From Sipunculus nudus (lineage: Eukaryota; Annelida; Sipuncula; Golfingiida; Sipunculidae), in NCBI GenBank assembly GCA_026874595.1, contig CM049308.1:25844367-25908366 (forward strand): a DNA stretch of 64,000 nt, read 5' to 3'. Under the pieces are notes generated by a model that ran no database searches, had not been told where the DNA came from, and was given only the letters and a program-made list of their open reading frames with translations. Position 1 is the stretch's first letter; the number at the start of each line of letters is the position of its first letter. Positions 23,930 to 34,599 of the stretch are shown here, one piece after another. Position numbers and translations under genes: made by a program.

Positions 23930-24940
23930 AGCCCTTAGGCTGATGGGCTATTGTCGTCACCCAAGCTGTCCGTCCGGCGTCCGTTAACGTTTACCTTGTG
24001 AGCGGGATATCTGGAAAAGGATTCACCGTCAGAATTTTATTTCCTCGGTAAAGATGTATATCGACAAAATCTCGGTCAAGTTCGAAGATGGGTGACCTTG
24101 ACCTATTTTTCTACATATTAGAGCTGATTATAGAAAAACACTTAGATGCTTATTACTCAGGAACCATTTGGTGGATTTTCACAAAACTTACTTTGGTTAT
24201 TGGGACTGATAGTTTGTACCTGCTACACAAGTTTGGTGGCGCCACCTACAATTTCTGATTTTTAATGAATTATTATCGGATTTTTCATCTTTGGGCTTGT
24301 GAGCGGGATATCTCTAAAGGTATTCAACACCGGAACTTCTTTCTTCAGTGCTGATGCTGATAACAAAATCTCGTTCAAGTTTGAAGATGGGTGACCTTGA
24401 CCTATTTTTCTACGTTTTAGAGCTGATTATAGAAAAAACATTTAGAAGCCTATTTCTCAGGAACCATTGGGTAGATTTTTACAATACTTACTATGATCAT
24501 AGGGACTGATGGTCTGTAACTGCTGCACAAGTTTAGGGGTGCCACCTACAAATTCTGATTTTTAATGAATTTTTCGGGGATTTTTCAACTTTGGCCTTGT
24601 GAGCAAGATATCTCAAGAAGGATTCACAATAGGAATTTTATTTCTTTGGTGAAGATGTATATTGACAAATTCTCGGTCAAGTTCGAAGATGGGTGACCTT
24701 GACCTACTTTTCAAGGTCACAGAGCTTATAATGGAATAAAACTTAGAAGTGTATTTTTCAGGAAGCATTTGGTGGATTGTTATGAATCATAGTACATACC
24801 TCTCCATTTTAAATTTATAACTGAGACATGTACAGATATACATCCATGTGAGAACAGATATTTAGTACTTGTTACTGTTACCACCTTTAAACACTGTTCT
24901 TTTGGCTGAGGGCTTTTGTCAGCTTTTGCTGATATTCTAG
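23930..24940 (+). mobile_element. Helitron-like (HINE) family C element, complete
   Basis: The 5' motif AGCCCTCAGCC (23933-23943) lies within a palindromic terminus. Three core units of 300 bp start at CTTGTGAGCGGGATATCT (23994, 24294, 24594). The exact inverted motif GGCTGAGGGCT (24904-24914) follows, then a hairpin TCAGC-TTTT-GCTGA (24919-24932) and TATT-CTAG (24937-24940) before TT. Units carry GGTGACCTTGACCT, and one carries an intact GGTGGCGCCACC at ~24234. Same plan as families A and B, but different sequence. It abuts the endonuclease-like region at 24947. Confidence 0.85.
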
Positions 24941-24946
24941 TTCAGA

Positions 24947-25440
24947 AAAGGGGACGTATTCATGCCCACAAGTCTCACGTCAGAATATATATCAGGTTTA
25001 TAGGAATTCCTGTATGGAAACATATACATGCTCCAACAAGCTGCCATAGTCCTTGGTTGGTACCCATTCTGGCTGGGCAAAACCAAATTCCCTCATGATG
25101 GTCACGATCTGGTGATGAGGGGTTCAATATGGTCGAAATTTAAATCCTCCATGACGATGGTCAGGACATCTCTCGGTAGTGATTTACAAGGCTTACAGTT
25201 AGAAAAAGAAAGTTGCTGTAGTCAAAGATGGTGGCCTGTACAGAGTAACAGTGTTTTCGTTACACATCTTATGACCTCTACAGCCGTATATTCCAGCTGC
25301 AGAGGACAGACGTCTTTTGTTGTAACCATCAATACACCCCTCCTCGCCTTACTGTGACAGGCTTGTTTGCTCCGAAGGTTTTTAGGGAGGGGCAGGCTGG
25401 AATCAACCTGTTTCTGTGGCTTCAAGAACGTTTCCATAAA
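24947..25440 (-). pseudogene. decayed endonuclease domain, probably of an autonomous Helentron
   Basis: Minus-strand frames from 25437 downward encode GVLMVTTKDVCPLQ-like text, then a broken stretch with NCKP...SLPR, and MREFGFAQPEWVPTKDYGSL followed by LEHVYVS near 25098-24985. The order (GGV(L/M) block, LPRDV, GS-L-HVYVS) resembles the apurinic-type endonuclease attached to Helentron helicases, and also LINE endonucleases. Because it follows a Helitron-type helicase on the same strand, I favour a Helentron C-terminus. Several frameshifts and stops show it is inactive. Confidence 0.5.
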
Positions 25441-25689
25441 AAAACAGAAGACACCTACTTGAATGAATACAGGTCTTCGTGGTGTTCCAAGTATGATCGA
25501 ATGTTGAGGATGTTCAGGTAGTAGATGGGGAGTAGTAGTTGTTACAGCAGTTAGTTGGGTGATTGATGCACACTCTTGCTGGTGCCGGTTTATTTCCCCG
25601 AATACGGATAGGTTATCCCGGATGACCCTACCAATAATGTCATAAGAGGTTGATTGAGGAGGAACGCAGAGAGGGCTAAATTCGATCTA

Positions 25690-26205
25690 TTATTTAATGA
25701 GTAAAATGGCACTTGCATCGAACCCGAGGAGAAACTGATGATTCCGATCAATCCGGCTTTGCATGAAAATTCCCTTTCCTTCCATGGAGATCACGATCTT
25801 ATCCAGTATCTTACCTTTGAGTTTATGATAGTGCAGCCCAAGTGGGGACTGACTTCAATTTACTTTCACTGATCGTCTTTCCCTTCCATTGAAGAACTAT
25901 ACGTGTTGTCGTTTGACTGTCAGCAATGGCCTGTTTACTAACACGTTTACTGTCAAATTTCACTAGGATGGCATGTGTGGTCGATCCCTGTAACAATGCC
26001 ACAGGCCCCTTTAGCCTGGCCATCAGAAACATCAATGTGTACAGTAATCATCACCCTGGCACCAACAGCTGATACTGCTCTTTACCCTCCAGTGTCTGTG
26101 GGTATTGTTGAGATCACAACATCACAAGTCCCATCTGAACATCATACATCCTTCTTCGTATCAATTGCCTCGATGTCAAACATTTGCGTGGTAAGCCGAT
26201 TCACA
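25690..26205 (-). pseudogene. decayed Helitron PIF1-type helicase C-terminal region
   Basis: Reading the minus strand from ~26195 to 25690, pieces in alternating frames keep the order of the C-terminal half of Helitron helicases. They are FDIEAIDTKKDV; ARVMITVHIDVSDGQAKGA; HAILVKFDSKRVSKQAIADS; then LDKIVISMEGKGIFM near 25803-25760 and LGFDASAI. The VxxNxDVSDGxxNGA and LDKIVVSMEGKG patterns are typical of this family from memory. Multiple frameshifts and stops. Walker A/B motifs and the Rep domain are absent from the window. The upstream coiled-coil frame (26503-26201, minus) may belong to the same protein or be unrelated. Confidence 0.6.
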
Positions 26206-27260
26206 CTGATTTACCACTGATTGTTTGTCCTGGAAGCATAGTGTCCATCCATTCTTTGATTTTTTCGATCTCGGCGATCCCGTCCAATATTGATGTTCGC
26301 AGAAAGGTGATGGACTTTTGGAGAGCTTTGATATGTTTTTTTTCTCTTGAAGATTTCGTTATGACATCCTTGTTGAGTTCAGCTACACGTAGATCCAATT
26401 TCTGTTGGATTTTGTCTGTTTGGTTGATCAGTATTGCATATCTGACAACTATAATTGCTGAGTCAAGTACATGGATCCTCTGTGTAAGGTCTTTTAAATC
26501 CATTGTGGCTGGTAATCTGCAAATATAGTAACTTAATTGTATCCGCCAAAACGAAGTTTTGCGGATACTATGTTTTTGACCGGGTTCCGCCGCCGCCGCG
26601 TTCGTTTCCGGAGAACTCCTCTGGGACTACTGGACGGATTTTTCCGAAACTTACACAAATTATCGGGTCACATGTGAACTTGTGCCTAATCAAGTTACCC
26701 TGACCTCTGGCCTTTCCTCTCTGCCCAGCGTCCGTTTGTGCGTCTATTTCCACACATAAACCCACATATCTCGGGAACTGTTTGACCGATCAGGAAAATT
26801 TTTTACATAAATGTAGCCCTAGGATAGCTTTATAACATACACAAAAAAAGGTGGGCCACCTGCAACCGTTTTCACAGTGTCCATCTGTTCATCTGCCTTA
26901 GGTTTAAATCACTCGTATCTCTGCAGTGGTTTGACTAATTCGCCTAAAATTCGGCATGCGTATACATCCTAGATAGCTTTCTTGATTTTATGATAGGTGG
27001 CGCCATCTACATTTACGTTAAGGCTGCAGACATCCAAGTTCATATCTCGGGAACCGTTTGACCGATCAGGAAAAAAAATGTACACAAATGTAGCCCTTGG
27101 ATGACTTTATAACATACACAAAAATGGTGGCGCCACCTGCAGCCATTTTTGCACAGCGTCCATCTGTTTGTCTGCCTTGGGTTAAAATCACTCATATCTC
27201 TGCAGTGGTTTGACCAAATTACCTGCAGTGGTTTGACCAAATTACCTGAAATTCGGCATG
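25929..27260. repeat. tandem duplication, copy 1
   Basis: From 25929 this is nearly identical, with a few substitutions, to 27409-28740 at an offset of 1480-1503 bp. It contains the helicase piece, the coiled-coil frame and the 5' part of a family A element, and breaks off at 27260 in mid-core. Copy 1 carries an extra ~23-bp duplication (GCAGTGGTTTGACCAAATTA occurs twice, ~27200-27245). Confidence 0.85.
26538..27260 (+). mobile_element. Helitron-like (HINE) family A, 5' part, 3' truncated
   Basis: Has the 5' terminus TGTATCCGCCAAAA with its internal palindrome (GTATCCGC...GCGGATAC), then core units. At 27260 the core is joined abruptly to a unique block (27262-27406) and lacks the 3' motif, hairpin and CTAG. 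It is the truncated twin of the complete element at 28041-29218. Confidence 0.75.
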
Positions 27261-27261
27261 G

Positions 27262-27407
27262 TGACATGAAGACTAAAAAAAAAGTTATTGATCTTCACCC
27301 TTTCTGCTTTCTGCCTCTCAGAGTGGTTGGTGCAGATATCATTTTTGGGGAAAAGATTTCCTCATACATTTTCTTCATTTCATTTCCCATGGATTTGTTT
27401 AATATAT
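27262..27407 (+). repeat. duplicated unique block, copy 1
   Basis: About 145 bp, almost identical to 29838-29979 (ACATGAAGACTAAAA... to ...TTTAATATAT). It lies at the junction between the two tandem copies and helps define the breakpoints. Confidence 0.85.
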
Positions 27408-27408
27408 A

Positions 27409-28740
27409 GCCTGTTTACTAACACGTTTACTGTCAAATTTCACTAGGATGGCATGTGTGGTCGATCCCTGTAACAATGCCACAGGCCCCTTTAGCCTGGC
27501 CATCAGAAACATCAATGTGTACAGTAATCATCATCCTGGCACCAACAGCTGATACTGCTCTTTACCCTCCAGTGTCTGTGGGTATTGTTGAGATCACAAC
27601 ATCACAAGTCCCATCTGAACATCATACATCCTTCTTCGTATCAATTGCCTAGATGTCAAACATTTGCGTGGTAAGCCGATTCACACTGATTTACCACTGA
27701 TTGTTTGTCCTGGAAGCATAGTGTCCATCCATTCTTTGATTTTTTCGATCTCGGCGATCCCGTCCAATATTGATGTTCGCAGAAAGGTGATGGACTTTTG
27801 GAGAGCTTTGATATGTTTTTTTTTCTCTTGAAGATTTCGTTATGACATCCTTGTTGAGTTCAGCTACACGTAGATCCAATTTCTGTTGGATTTTGTCTGT
27901 TTGGTTGATCAGTATTGCATATCTGACTGATCAGTATTGCATATCTGACAACTATAATTGCTGAGTCAAGTACATGGATCCTCTGTGTAAGGTCTTTTAA
28001 ATCCATTGTGGGTGGTAATCTGCAAATATAGTAACTTAATTGTATCCGCCAAAACGAAGTTTTGCGGATACTATGTTTTTGACCGGGTTCCGCCGCCGCC
28101 GCGTTCGTTTCCGGAGAACTCCTCTGGGACTACTGGACGGATTTTTCCGAAACTTACACAAATTATCGGGTCACATGTGAACTGGTGCCTAATCAAGTGA
28201 CCCTGACCTCTGGCCTTTCCTCTCTGCCCAGCGTCCGTTTGTGCGTCTGTTTCCACACATAAACCCACATATCTCGGGAACTGTTTGACCGATCAGGAAA
28301 TTTTTTTTACATAAATGTAGCCCTGGGATAGCTTTATAACATACACAAAAAAAGTGGGCCACCTGCAACCGTTTGCACAGTGTCCATCTGTTCATCTGCC
28401 TTGGGTTTAAATCACTCGTATCTCTGCAGTGGTTTGACTAATTCACCTAAAATTCGGCATGCGTATACATCCTAGATAGCTTTCTTGATTTTATGATAGG
28501 TGGCGCCACCTACATTTACGTTAAGGCTGCAGACATCCAAGCTCATATCTCGGGAACAGTTTGACCGATCAGGAAAAAAAATGTACACAAATGTAGCCCT
28601 TGGATGACTTTATAACATACACAAAAATGGTGGCGCCACCTGCAGCCATTTTTGCACAGCGTCCATCTGTTTGTCTGCCTTGGGTTAAAATCACTCATAT
28701 CACTGCAGTGGTTTGACCAAATTACCTGAAATTCGCCATG
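27409..28740. repeat. tandem duplication, copy 2
   Basis: Second copy of the 25929 unit, starting exactly at GCCTGTTTAC after the duplicated block. It has its own 21-bp internal duplication near 27908-27950 (ATCAGTATTGCATATCTGAC twice) and runs on into the complete family A element. Confidence 0.85.
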
Positions 28741-29218
28741 CATATACATCCCGCATAGCTTTCTTGATTTTATGACAGGAGGCGCCACCTACATTCACGT
28801 TCACGCTGCAGACATTAATGCTTCTATCTCCGGACTCGTTTGACCAATCAAGAAAAAAAAATTTACACAAATGTAGCCCTTGGATATCTTTATAACATAC
28901 ACAAAAATGGTGGCGCCACCTGCAGCCTTTTTTGCACAGCGTCCATCTGTTTGTCTGCTGTGGGATATAATTACTCATATCTCTGCAGTGGTTTGACTTT
29001 TCCACATGAAATTTTGCATGTGTATTCATCTTGGATAGTTTCTCCTTCAAATAACAGGTGGCGCCACCTACAATCATGTTTATGTGGCAGAGATCCATTC
29101 TAATATGTAACACATGTAACTCTATTTCCCCCAGCCACTCAATCCATGCCTCACTTCACCCGTCGTCCTCTGATTTTGGCGGATACACGTAGTCGTTTGT
29201 CGACTACCCGTATTCTAG
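28041..29218 (+). mobile_element. Helitron-like (HINE) family A element, complete
   Basis: The 5' motif TGTATCCGCCAAAA (28041-28054) has an exact inverse, TTTTGGCGGATACA, at 29174-29187. A hairpin with 7-bp stems (29189-29195 and 29201-29207) and CTAG (29215-29218) before TT complete the 3' end. The core repeats with a period of about 280 bp ('ATATCTCGGGAACNGTTTG' at 28264, 28543, ~28823). Each period holds two diverged halves of ~140 bp, each ending in a GGTGGCGCCACC palindrome. No protein-coding capacity. This is the reference copy for the family in this window. Confidence 0.85.
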
Positions 29219-29224
29219 TTAACT

Positions 29225-29837
29225 ATATATTTAGGCGTGAAGTCGGTTGGGACGAAAGGTGGGTTTACTGTTTACTAAAAGTATGTTAGGTGTGATTAAA
29301 TGTGGTTGTTGTGTATGTATGTAGATATTTAAAGTACGATTTTAAAATAAATACATGAAAACATAATTATCTGCAATTTAATATGGTAATATACTGATTG
29401 TAATATATAATTGATATTATAAATAAAGATAACATATTTTGAAAGGATTGGTTGTGTTTAAGTTAGTGTATAATAGTTGTTGAGTTAAGTAAGTGTATAA
29501 CAGTTGGTGAGAGTATTATGATAATAGTAGAGGTTAACAGGCGAGTTAAAAATGAATGGAATGGAAAGAGACACACCTAAGTGTAGCTGGGTAGTCTTAT
29601 CTGGGTAGTCCTCAATGTGATCTCTGTGATGAAACATTGCCCAAGCACTGAAAACATTGAAGCGATTGAGTGAAAAGGTTACAAGTTCTGACTTATGGTC
29701 ACCTTCAAGAGTGAGAGCTAACAACCAAGTGTCATCAGAATTTGGATTTGATGTAGCAAATCACCAGTGTTTACATTTCGGTGATGTGACTCGATTTCTT
29801 TTAAACCAGACTAGTTTCCGTACCCATAGTCGGCGAT
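29225..29837. other. unassigned DNA
   Basis: AT-rich with a short GTATAATAGTTGTTGAG-type direct repeat near 29465-29510. No gene recognised. Confidence 0.45.
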
Positions 29838-29979
29838 AACATGAAGGCTAAAAAAAAGTTATTGATCTTCACCATTTCTGCTTTCTGCCTCTCAGAGTGG
29901 TTGGTGCAGATATCATTTTTGGGAAAAGATTTCCTCATACATTTTCTTCATTTCATTTCCCATGGATTTTTTTAATATA
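29838..29979 (+). repeat. duplicated unique block, copy 2
   Basis: Partner of 27262-27407. Probably the original location, because it follows the complete family A element and unique DNA. Confidence 0.8.
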
Positions 29980-30690
29980 TGCGGTTTTTGGTAACATTCG
30001 AAGTACTGCATCTGTTTCCTTAAATCTTAACACAATATTTTTACGAATGTCTTGGACTTGTCACCTTGACTTAGCTTTATTTTTTGTGAACCCCATCCCT
30101 TTTGAATAACTGTCTTTCTTGTCCTCAATTTTGTTCGTTAATTTATATCGACTGAAAGTCAACTGGGCTAAAAAAAAGTCGAAACTAGCCCTATTTTTTA
30201 GCGTTATTTTCAGATTAAATAAATGTACATGCTGTGGAAATTATATCAACAAGACTAACAGGAAAAAACATGCTTTGGTCAAAGTTTGCAAATTTAAGGT
30301 TTTTAAACAGATTTTATTTTTTTGTTAATAATTTTACATCAAACTTTGGGTATAAAATAAAGCTATATAGCTGAAATGAAGCCTATTAACAGGTAAGTAA
30401 ATGTGTTGCCTTATTTTTTACAAAGTGCATTATGTTTGGCCTCATAACTTCGAGATATAACTCAATGACCGAATTTCTGGTGGGTACATGGGAAATATAG
30501 AGAAGAATATTAAAATGAACATAATTCAAAACATACACCGGGTTTCGATATAAGGCAAACATATTTTTGTTGAAAATTAAGGGTGTTCCTTAATTTCTCT
30601 AAGGAACGAATTCTCATTGACCCAGGTTTTGGTTTGCTAGTAGAACTTCTATCTGTATGTTGACATTTGGATTCATAGGTACAATGATTT
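29980..30690. other. unassigned AT-rich DNA
   Basis: I see nothing in it that I can support. Confidence 0.45.
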
Positions 30691-30692
30691 CA

Positions 30693-30805
30693 AACGCCCA
30701 GTTCGAGGACGGATAGAAAGACGGACTGACTAAGGACTTTCGCTACAGCTCACATGACTTCCAGTTAACTGAGCTAAAAAGCTATGTGAGCTATTAGCTT
30801 TTTTT
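30693..30805 (-). mobile_element. Helitron-like 5' terminus (family D-like), solo
   Basis: On the minus strand a T/A-rich edge leads into AGCTAATAGCTCACATAGC and TTTTTAGCTCAG, followed by GTCCGTC-type sequence. The AGCTCA palindrome and its order resemble the start of family D at 60983. No core follows. Confidence 0.4.
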
Positions 30806-30977
30806 TATTACAGTCGGCATCAAATAAAATATTTAAACTGCTTCATATATAAATTGAGGCCCTCAGAATGTAAATGGCACCCATCAGAGATATACTTTGG
30901 GTAATTAAGTCTGTTTTGATGAAACATGAATACATTCCCTTGGTGAAGCTCACCTGTTTGATTTAAGAACTGGTTAT

Positions 30978-31119
30978 AGCCCAATGAAAATTATGCAAGC
31001 CGTGAGGTTTGCGAGGCTTGTGTCACATGGCAGGCGAGCCGTTTAGGCGAGCTTACCATGTTTGACACGAGCCAAGCAAATCTCATGGCTTGCATTACCT
31101 GATTACATTTCATTGGGCT
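30978..31119. mobile_element. fold-back MITE
   Basis: The 142-bp segment is one large imperfect inverted repeat. AGCCCAATGAAA (30978) pairs with TTTCATTGGGCT (ending 31119), GCAAGCC with GGCTTGC, and the GAG-TTTGC and GTGTCA blocks pair further in, around a GC-rich centre near 31038-31055. No clear TSD and no coding capacity. Confidence 0.7.
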
Positions 31120-31284
31120 GTGACTGATTTGTCCCACATGACCCGCCTCCTTGGTCGAAGGTCACGCGTGTCATTTTTTTGGCTACACATCGCGTTCGCT
31201 CAGAAAAGTCAAACTTAATGTTTGAAAAATTACCCTTAGTACAATTAATTGGTGAGTTGGTGGCTCATGTGTTTGCCAGCTTTT

Positions 31285-31548
31285 GTTCTTTCTCTTCCAT
31301 CAGTTTGATGCACTCTGCAGCCTCAGTACACATATCAGAGGCCTACATTTGACTAAAACAACATCAGTTTGTTATTGTTCAGCCTGATATGCTAGCTGTT
31401 CCGCTTCATTAATCAGTACGCTTCATCAATTTACCTTGCTATTTTCTATCAGTTCTTTCCTTCTTGAGCTGCTCCAGTTTTTCTAGGTCTTCTTTTCTTT
31501 TCTGATTTAATGTTTCCTTTTCAACTCTTAGTTGATCCACCCCCGGTC
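31285..31548 (-). pseudogene. possible coiled-coil exon pair
   Basis: Minus-strand text VDQLRVEKETLNQKRKEDLE continues through a charged helix to a CAAG|GTAAAT donor-like site near 31430. Downstream, after TGTAG, is DMCTEAAECIKLMEEKEQKL. The pieces read as heptad-like coiled coil but need a frameshift to join. Function unknown; it may be a host-gene remnant or chance. Confidence 0.25.
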
Positions 31549-31893
31549 CTCCCGTTTATGTGCTACTCGTAATCCCGGAATTTCACATTGTCTTATCATA
31601 GATTTCCTGAGACTGGTATCCGCAGATTTGGGACTTGTTTCAATATAAAGTATTCTAAAAAAGGCGACATTTGTTTACATTTCGTTTTACCATCCGTATT
31701 TTTTTGGGAACAGGAGAGTCGCTGGTGTTGCACTGATGTCAGTTAACATACAGATACATTGTGCTACATCCTTAGGATGGCAGCTCATTGTGAGTTTGTT
31801 CACATGCAGTAATTGATATATTATTTATTGACAACTCTACACAGCAAATATATTTTTATTTATTTATCTTGGACAGTTGTTCTTATCGGAAAT

Positions 31894-31894
<1 letters not shown>

Positions 31895-31967
<73 letters not shown>
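31895..31967. repeat. (AT)n microsatellite
   Basis: Nearly pure (AT)n interrupted by one CA step, so it is self-complementary and could extrude as a cruciform. Confidence 0.95.
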
Positions 31968-31971
<4 letters not shown>

Positions 31972-32239
31972 TGGTACCAATGGCAATGATCTTGAACGAT
32001 AGGCAGTTGAACCAGTCCAGATCGCAATTGGGAATTGTACCAGTAAAAGTCCAAGGTGCGGTCTGTACTGGTATACAATTGCCAATCGTACTAGACTGCC
32101 ATTTGATCTGTGAGATATATATATACATATGTAGGTCATATAAAATCAGCCGCGTATTTATCAGCAGCTGGCCTCATAGCATCACGTAATCTGATTAAGC
32201 ACTGGACCCTTGTCAACCATGAAAACGAGTTTTCTCAAG

Positions 32240-32660
32240 TGTTTAGATGGAACCGCTTATAAACGACCCTGTGTTTATACGTTTCGTACGCAAAAAAATC
32301 AGATCCCTCTTTTTAAGATGAACCGGTTCCATATGAACGTTTTAACGTGCTCCGCATGCGTATCCGCAAAAACGGACAGCATCGAAACGGATCGGTGAGC
32401 GATTCATCCGTTTTGCGGATGGCAAAAATGCCTACATTTCCCAACAGTGCCCCGGCGCCAGGTGTGATGAGACATATTGACCTTCTTCCTGCCTGTCGTC
32501 CTTGCAGTTTCAAAAAAGGCACGTGAAAGGGTATCCGCAAGAAAAACGTACGTACTTATGGAAACAGTTTTTGCGGACTGCGCGCTATGGAACGTACGTA
32601 CGTCTTTTGCGGATACGTTTTTTGCAGATACACGGAAACACAGCTTCAGACCTATTATAC
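32240..32660. repeat. possible MITE with TCCGCAAAA/TTTTGCGGA subterminal words
   Basis: At least five copies of TCCGCAA(A/G)AA or its inverse occur (near 32360, 32412, 32528, 32567, 32608), with ACGTACGTA palindromes between them. I could not fix the two ends or a TSD. Confidence 0.4.
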
Positions 32661-32822
32661 CTCAACCCCTTCGCGTATGTAGATTATATTGTTTTTTTTT
32701 TTTTTTCAATTTTTTTTACAAACATTTGAAACTGTTGCAATGTTGTGAGACATTTGTTAACAGAAAAATACCACTTTAAAGGGACGTATAAACATGTTGT
32801 AAAGGCGCTGTCACACTCTAGC

Positions 32823-33120
32823 ATATAGATGGGCGTATGAGGAACGTATGGACTTTTTGGGCATACGCTGACATACGCTGAAACACGCTAAGGGTACGCT
32901 GGAATACGATTTGAGTACGCCGGGGTACGTCGGTGTACGCTGATGTACGCTGACGGCCAAAAAATTTTTTGAACATGCACAAAAATTTTCAGCGTATGCC
33001 GACGTATGAATTTTACGCTCCTCATACGCTGAACACGCTCGAGGTACGCTCAAGGTACGTTACTCATACGTCGAGTACGCTTCTCATACGTTGAAATTGA
33101 GTGGGTCAGGAAACCTGACG
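32823..33120. promoter_or_regulatory. left subterminal ACGCT/ATACG array of the Harbinger element
   Basis: About 20 copies of (G/A)TACGCTGA, CATACG or ACGTA words in ~300 bp. By analogy with other Harbinger elements these are likely binding sites for the MADF/Myb-like partner or transposase. That role is inferred. Confidence 0.6.
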
Positions 33121-33332
33121 TTAGAGGAGCGTATAATGAACGTGTGTCTAACGAATGGCTAACGTTATGATTGTAGTTCTAACGACAGTCTAGTGTACCT
33201 AACTTATGCCTAACGTGTTCTGAGCGTACAGCCAACTTATCCCATGCGTATTGCATGCGTATTTCCAGCGTATGGGGGTATATAGAGTCTCACATTTCCA
33301 AATCTGTATCTGTTTGTATTAGCAGTTCAGAG

Positions 33333-34569
33333 ATGGAGGTTGCTGTGCTGCAACATCACCAAGATTTGTTACAGTTGGCAGTTGAATATGCTAGACACAA
33401 AAGAAGAAGGCGTAGAATGAGACGTGCAATCTGGGTGAAACCTTGGATTAGAAGGCGGCGTCAATTTGGCCTTTATGACCAGCTTATGGTTGAATTGAGA
33501 AATGAAGATCAGAGAGCGTTCAGGAACTTCCTACGCATGCCTCCAGAAATGTATGATGAACTGCTGGACAGGGTTGGTCCCAAAATCACCAGGCAACATA
33601 CTAGATACAGGGAACCTGGACTGAAGCTTGCATCGACTCTGCGGCATCTTGCATCTGGAAGCAGTTATTCCACAATGCAGTATGAGTGGCGTGTCCCCGA
33701 TAACACAGTCAGTGATTGTCCGCCAGGTGTTCCAAGCCATCGTTGAAGAGTACTTGAAGTCATGACCTGCCCACTACTCCAGAGGAATGGCGTCGCATAT
33801 CTGATAAATTCCTGCAGAAGAGGAACTTCCCCATACCTGTGGTGCACTAGATGGAAAGCACATTGCTTGCAAGTGTCCCCCCAAGAGAGGATCCCAGTTA
33901 TACAACTATAAGGGCTTTTACTCCATTGTATTGTTGGCCCTTGTAGACGCAGACTACAAATTCATCTGGGCGGACGTGGGCAGTACAGGCTGTGCATCTG
34001 ATGCTCAGATCTACAACTCTGAGCTGAAAGAACTGGTAGAAGATGGAGTACTTGGATTGCCTGCGCCAGATCCTCTACCCCATGACAACCAGGATGTACC
34101 TTATTTCTTCCTTGGGGATGATGCGTTTACACTCCGCGAGACGATGATGAAGCCATACAGCCAACGTGGTCTCAATAATGAAGAGAGGATCTTCAACTAC
34201 AGGATTTCCCGGGCCAGACGAGTAGTTGAAAATGCTTTTGGCATCCTGGCCAACCGGTTTCAAGTGCTACTGACTACCATGCAACATAGGCCCTCCACCG
34301 TGAAGCTAATCGTCAAAGCCTGCATTGTGTTGCATACCTTGATGAAGATCCGCTACCCTGGTATGCAGAATCAGCAGCTTGAACGTCCGAAAAACCAGAA
34401 TGGTGATTTCGTCCCTGGAGCCTGGAGGCATGGCAAGAACTTTGAAGACACACATACAGTTGTTGCCTGTAACACAGCCATGAAGAAAGGGAAGAAGCTG
34501 AGAAATCTGCTGAAGCACTGGGTGAATCGCGAGGCAGGTTCCGTCCCATGGAAACAGCAGATGATTTAG
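33333..34569 (+). pseudogene. Harbinger DDE transposase, frameshifted
   Basis: Would cut and paste the element as the nuclease, working with the MADF partner. I prefer the ATG at 33333 (MEVAVLQHH) over the one 78 nt upstream. A basic patch (KRRRRRMRR) and RAFRNFLRMPPEMYDELLD form the N-terminal part. The catalytic residues are present: D in GALDGKHI (codon 33850), D in GCASDAQIY (codon 34000) and E in RRVVENAFGILANRF (codon 34228). The frame is broken near 33706 (2 nt), between 33755 and 33772, and at 33828-33832 in a C run. Downstream of 33841 it is open to the stop at 34569. About 410 residues overall, normal for the family. Either a young pseudogene or sequencing indels; single-base losses in C runs favour checking the second. 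Confidence 0.85.
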
Positions 34570-34599
34570 AGTGTCAAAGAAATGAACTGTTATCAACCC

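Noticed and set aside
26503-26703. short plus-strand frames at the family A 5' end
   Set aside because: They recur identically in each family A copy because the repeat is non-coding and conserved.
31869-32189. open frames on both strands through the (AT)n run
   Set aside because: Tyr-Ile repeats produced by the microsatellite.
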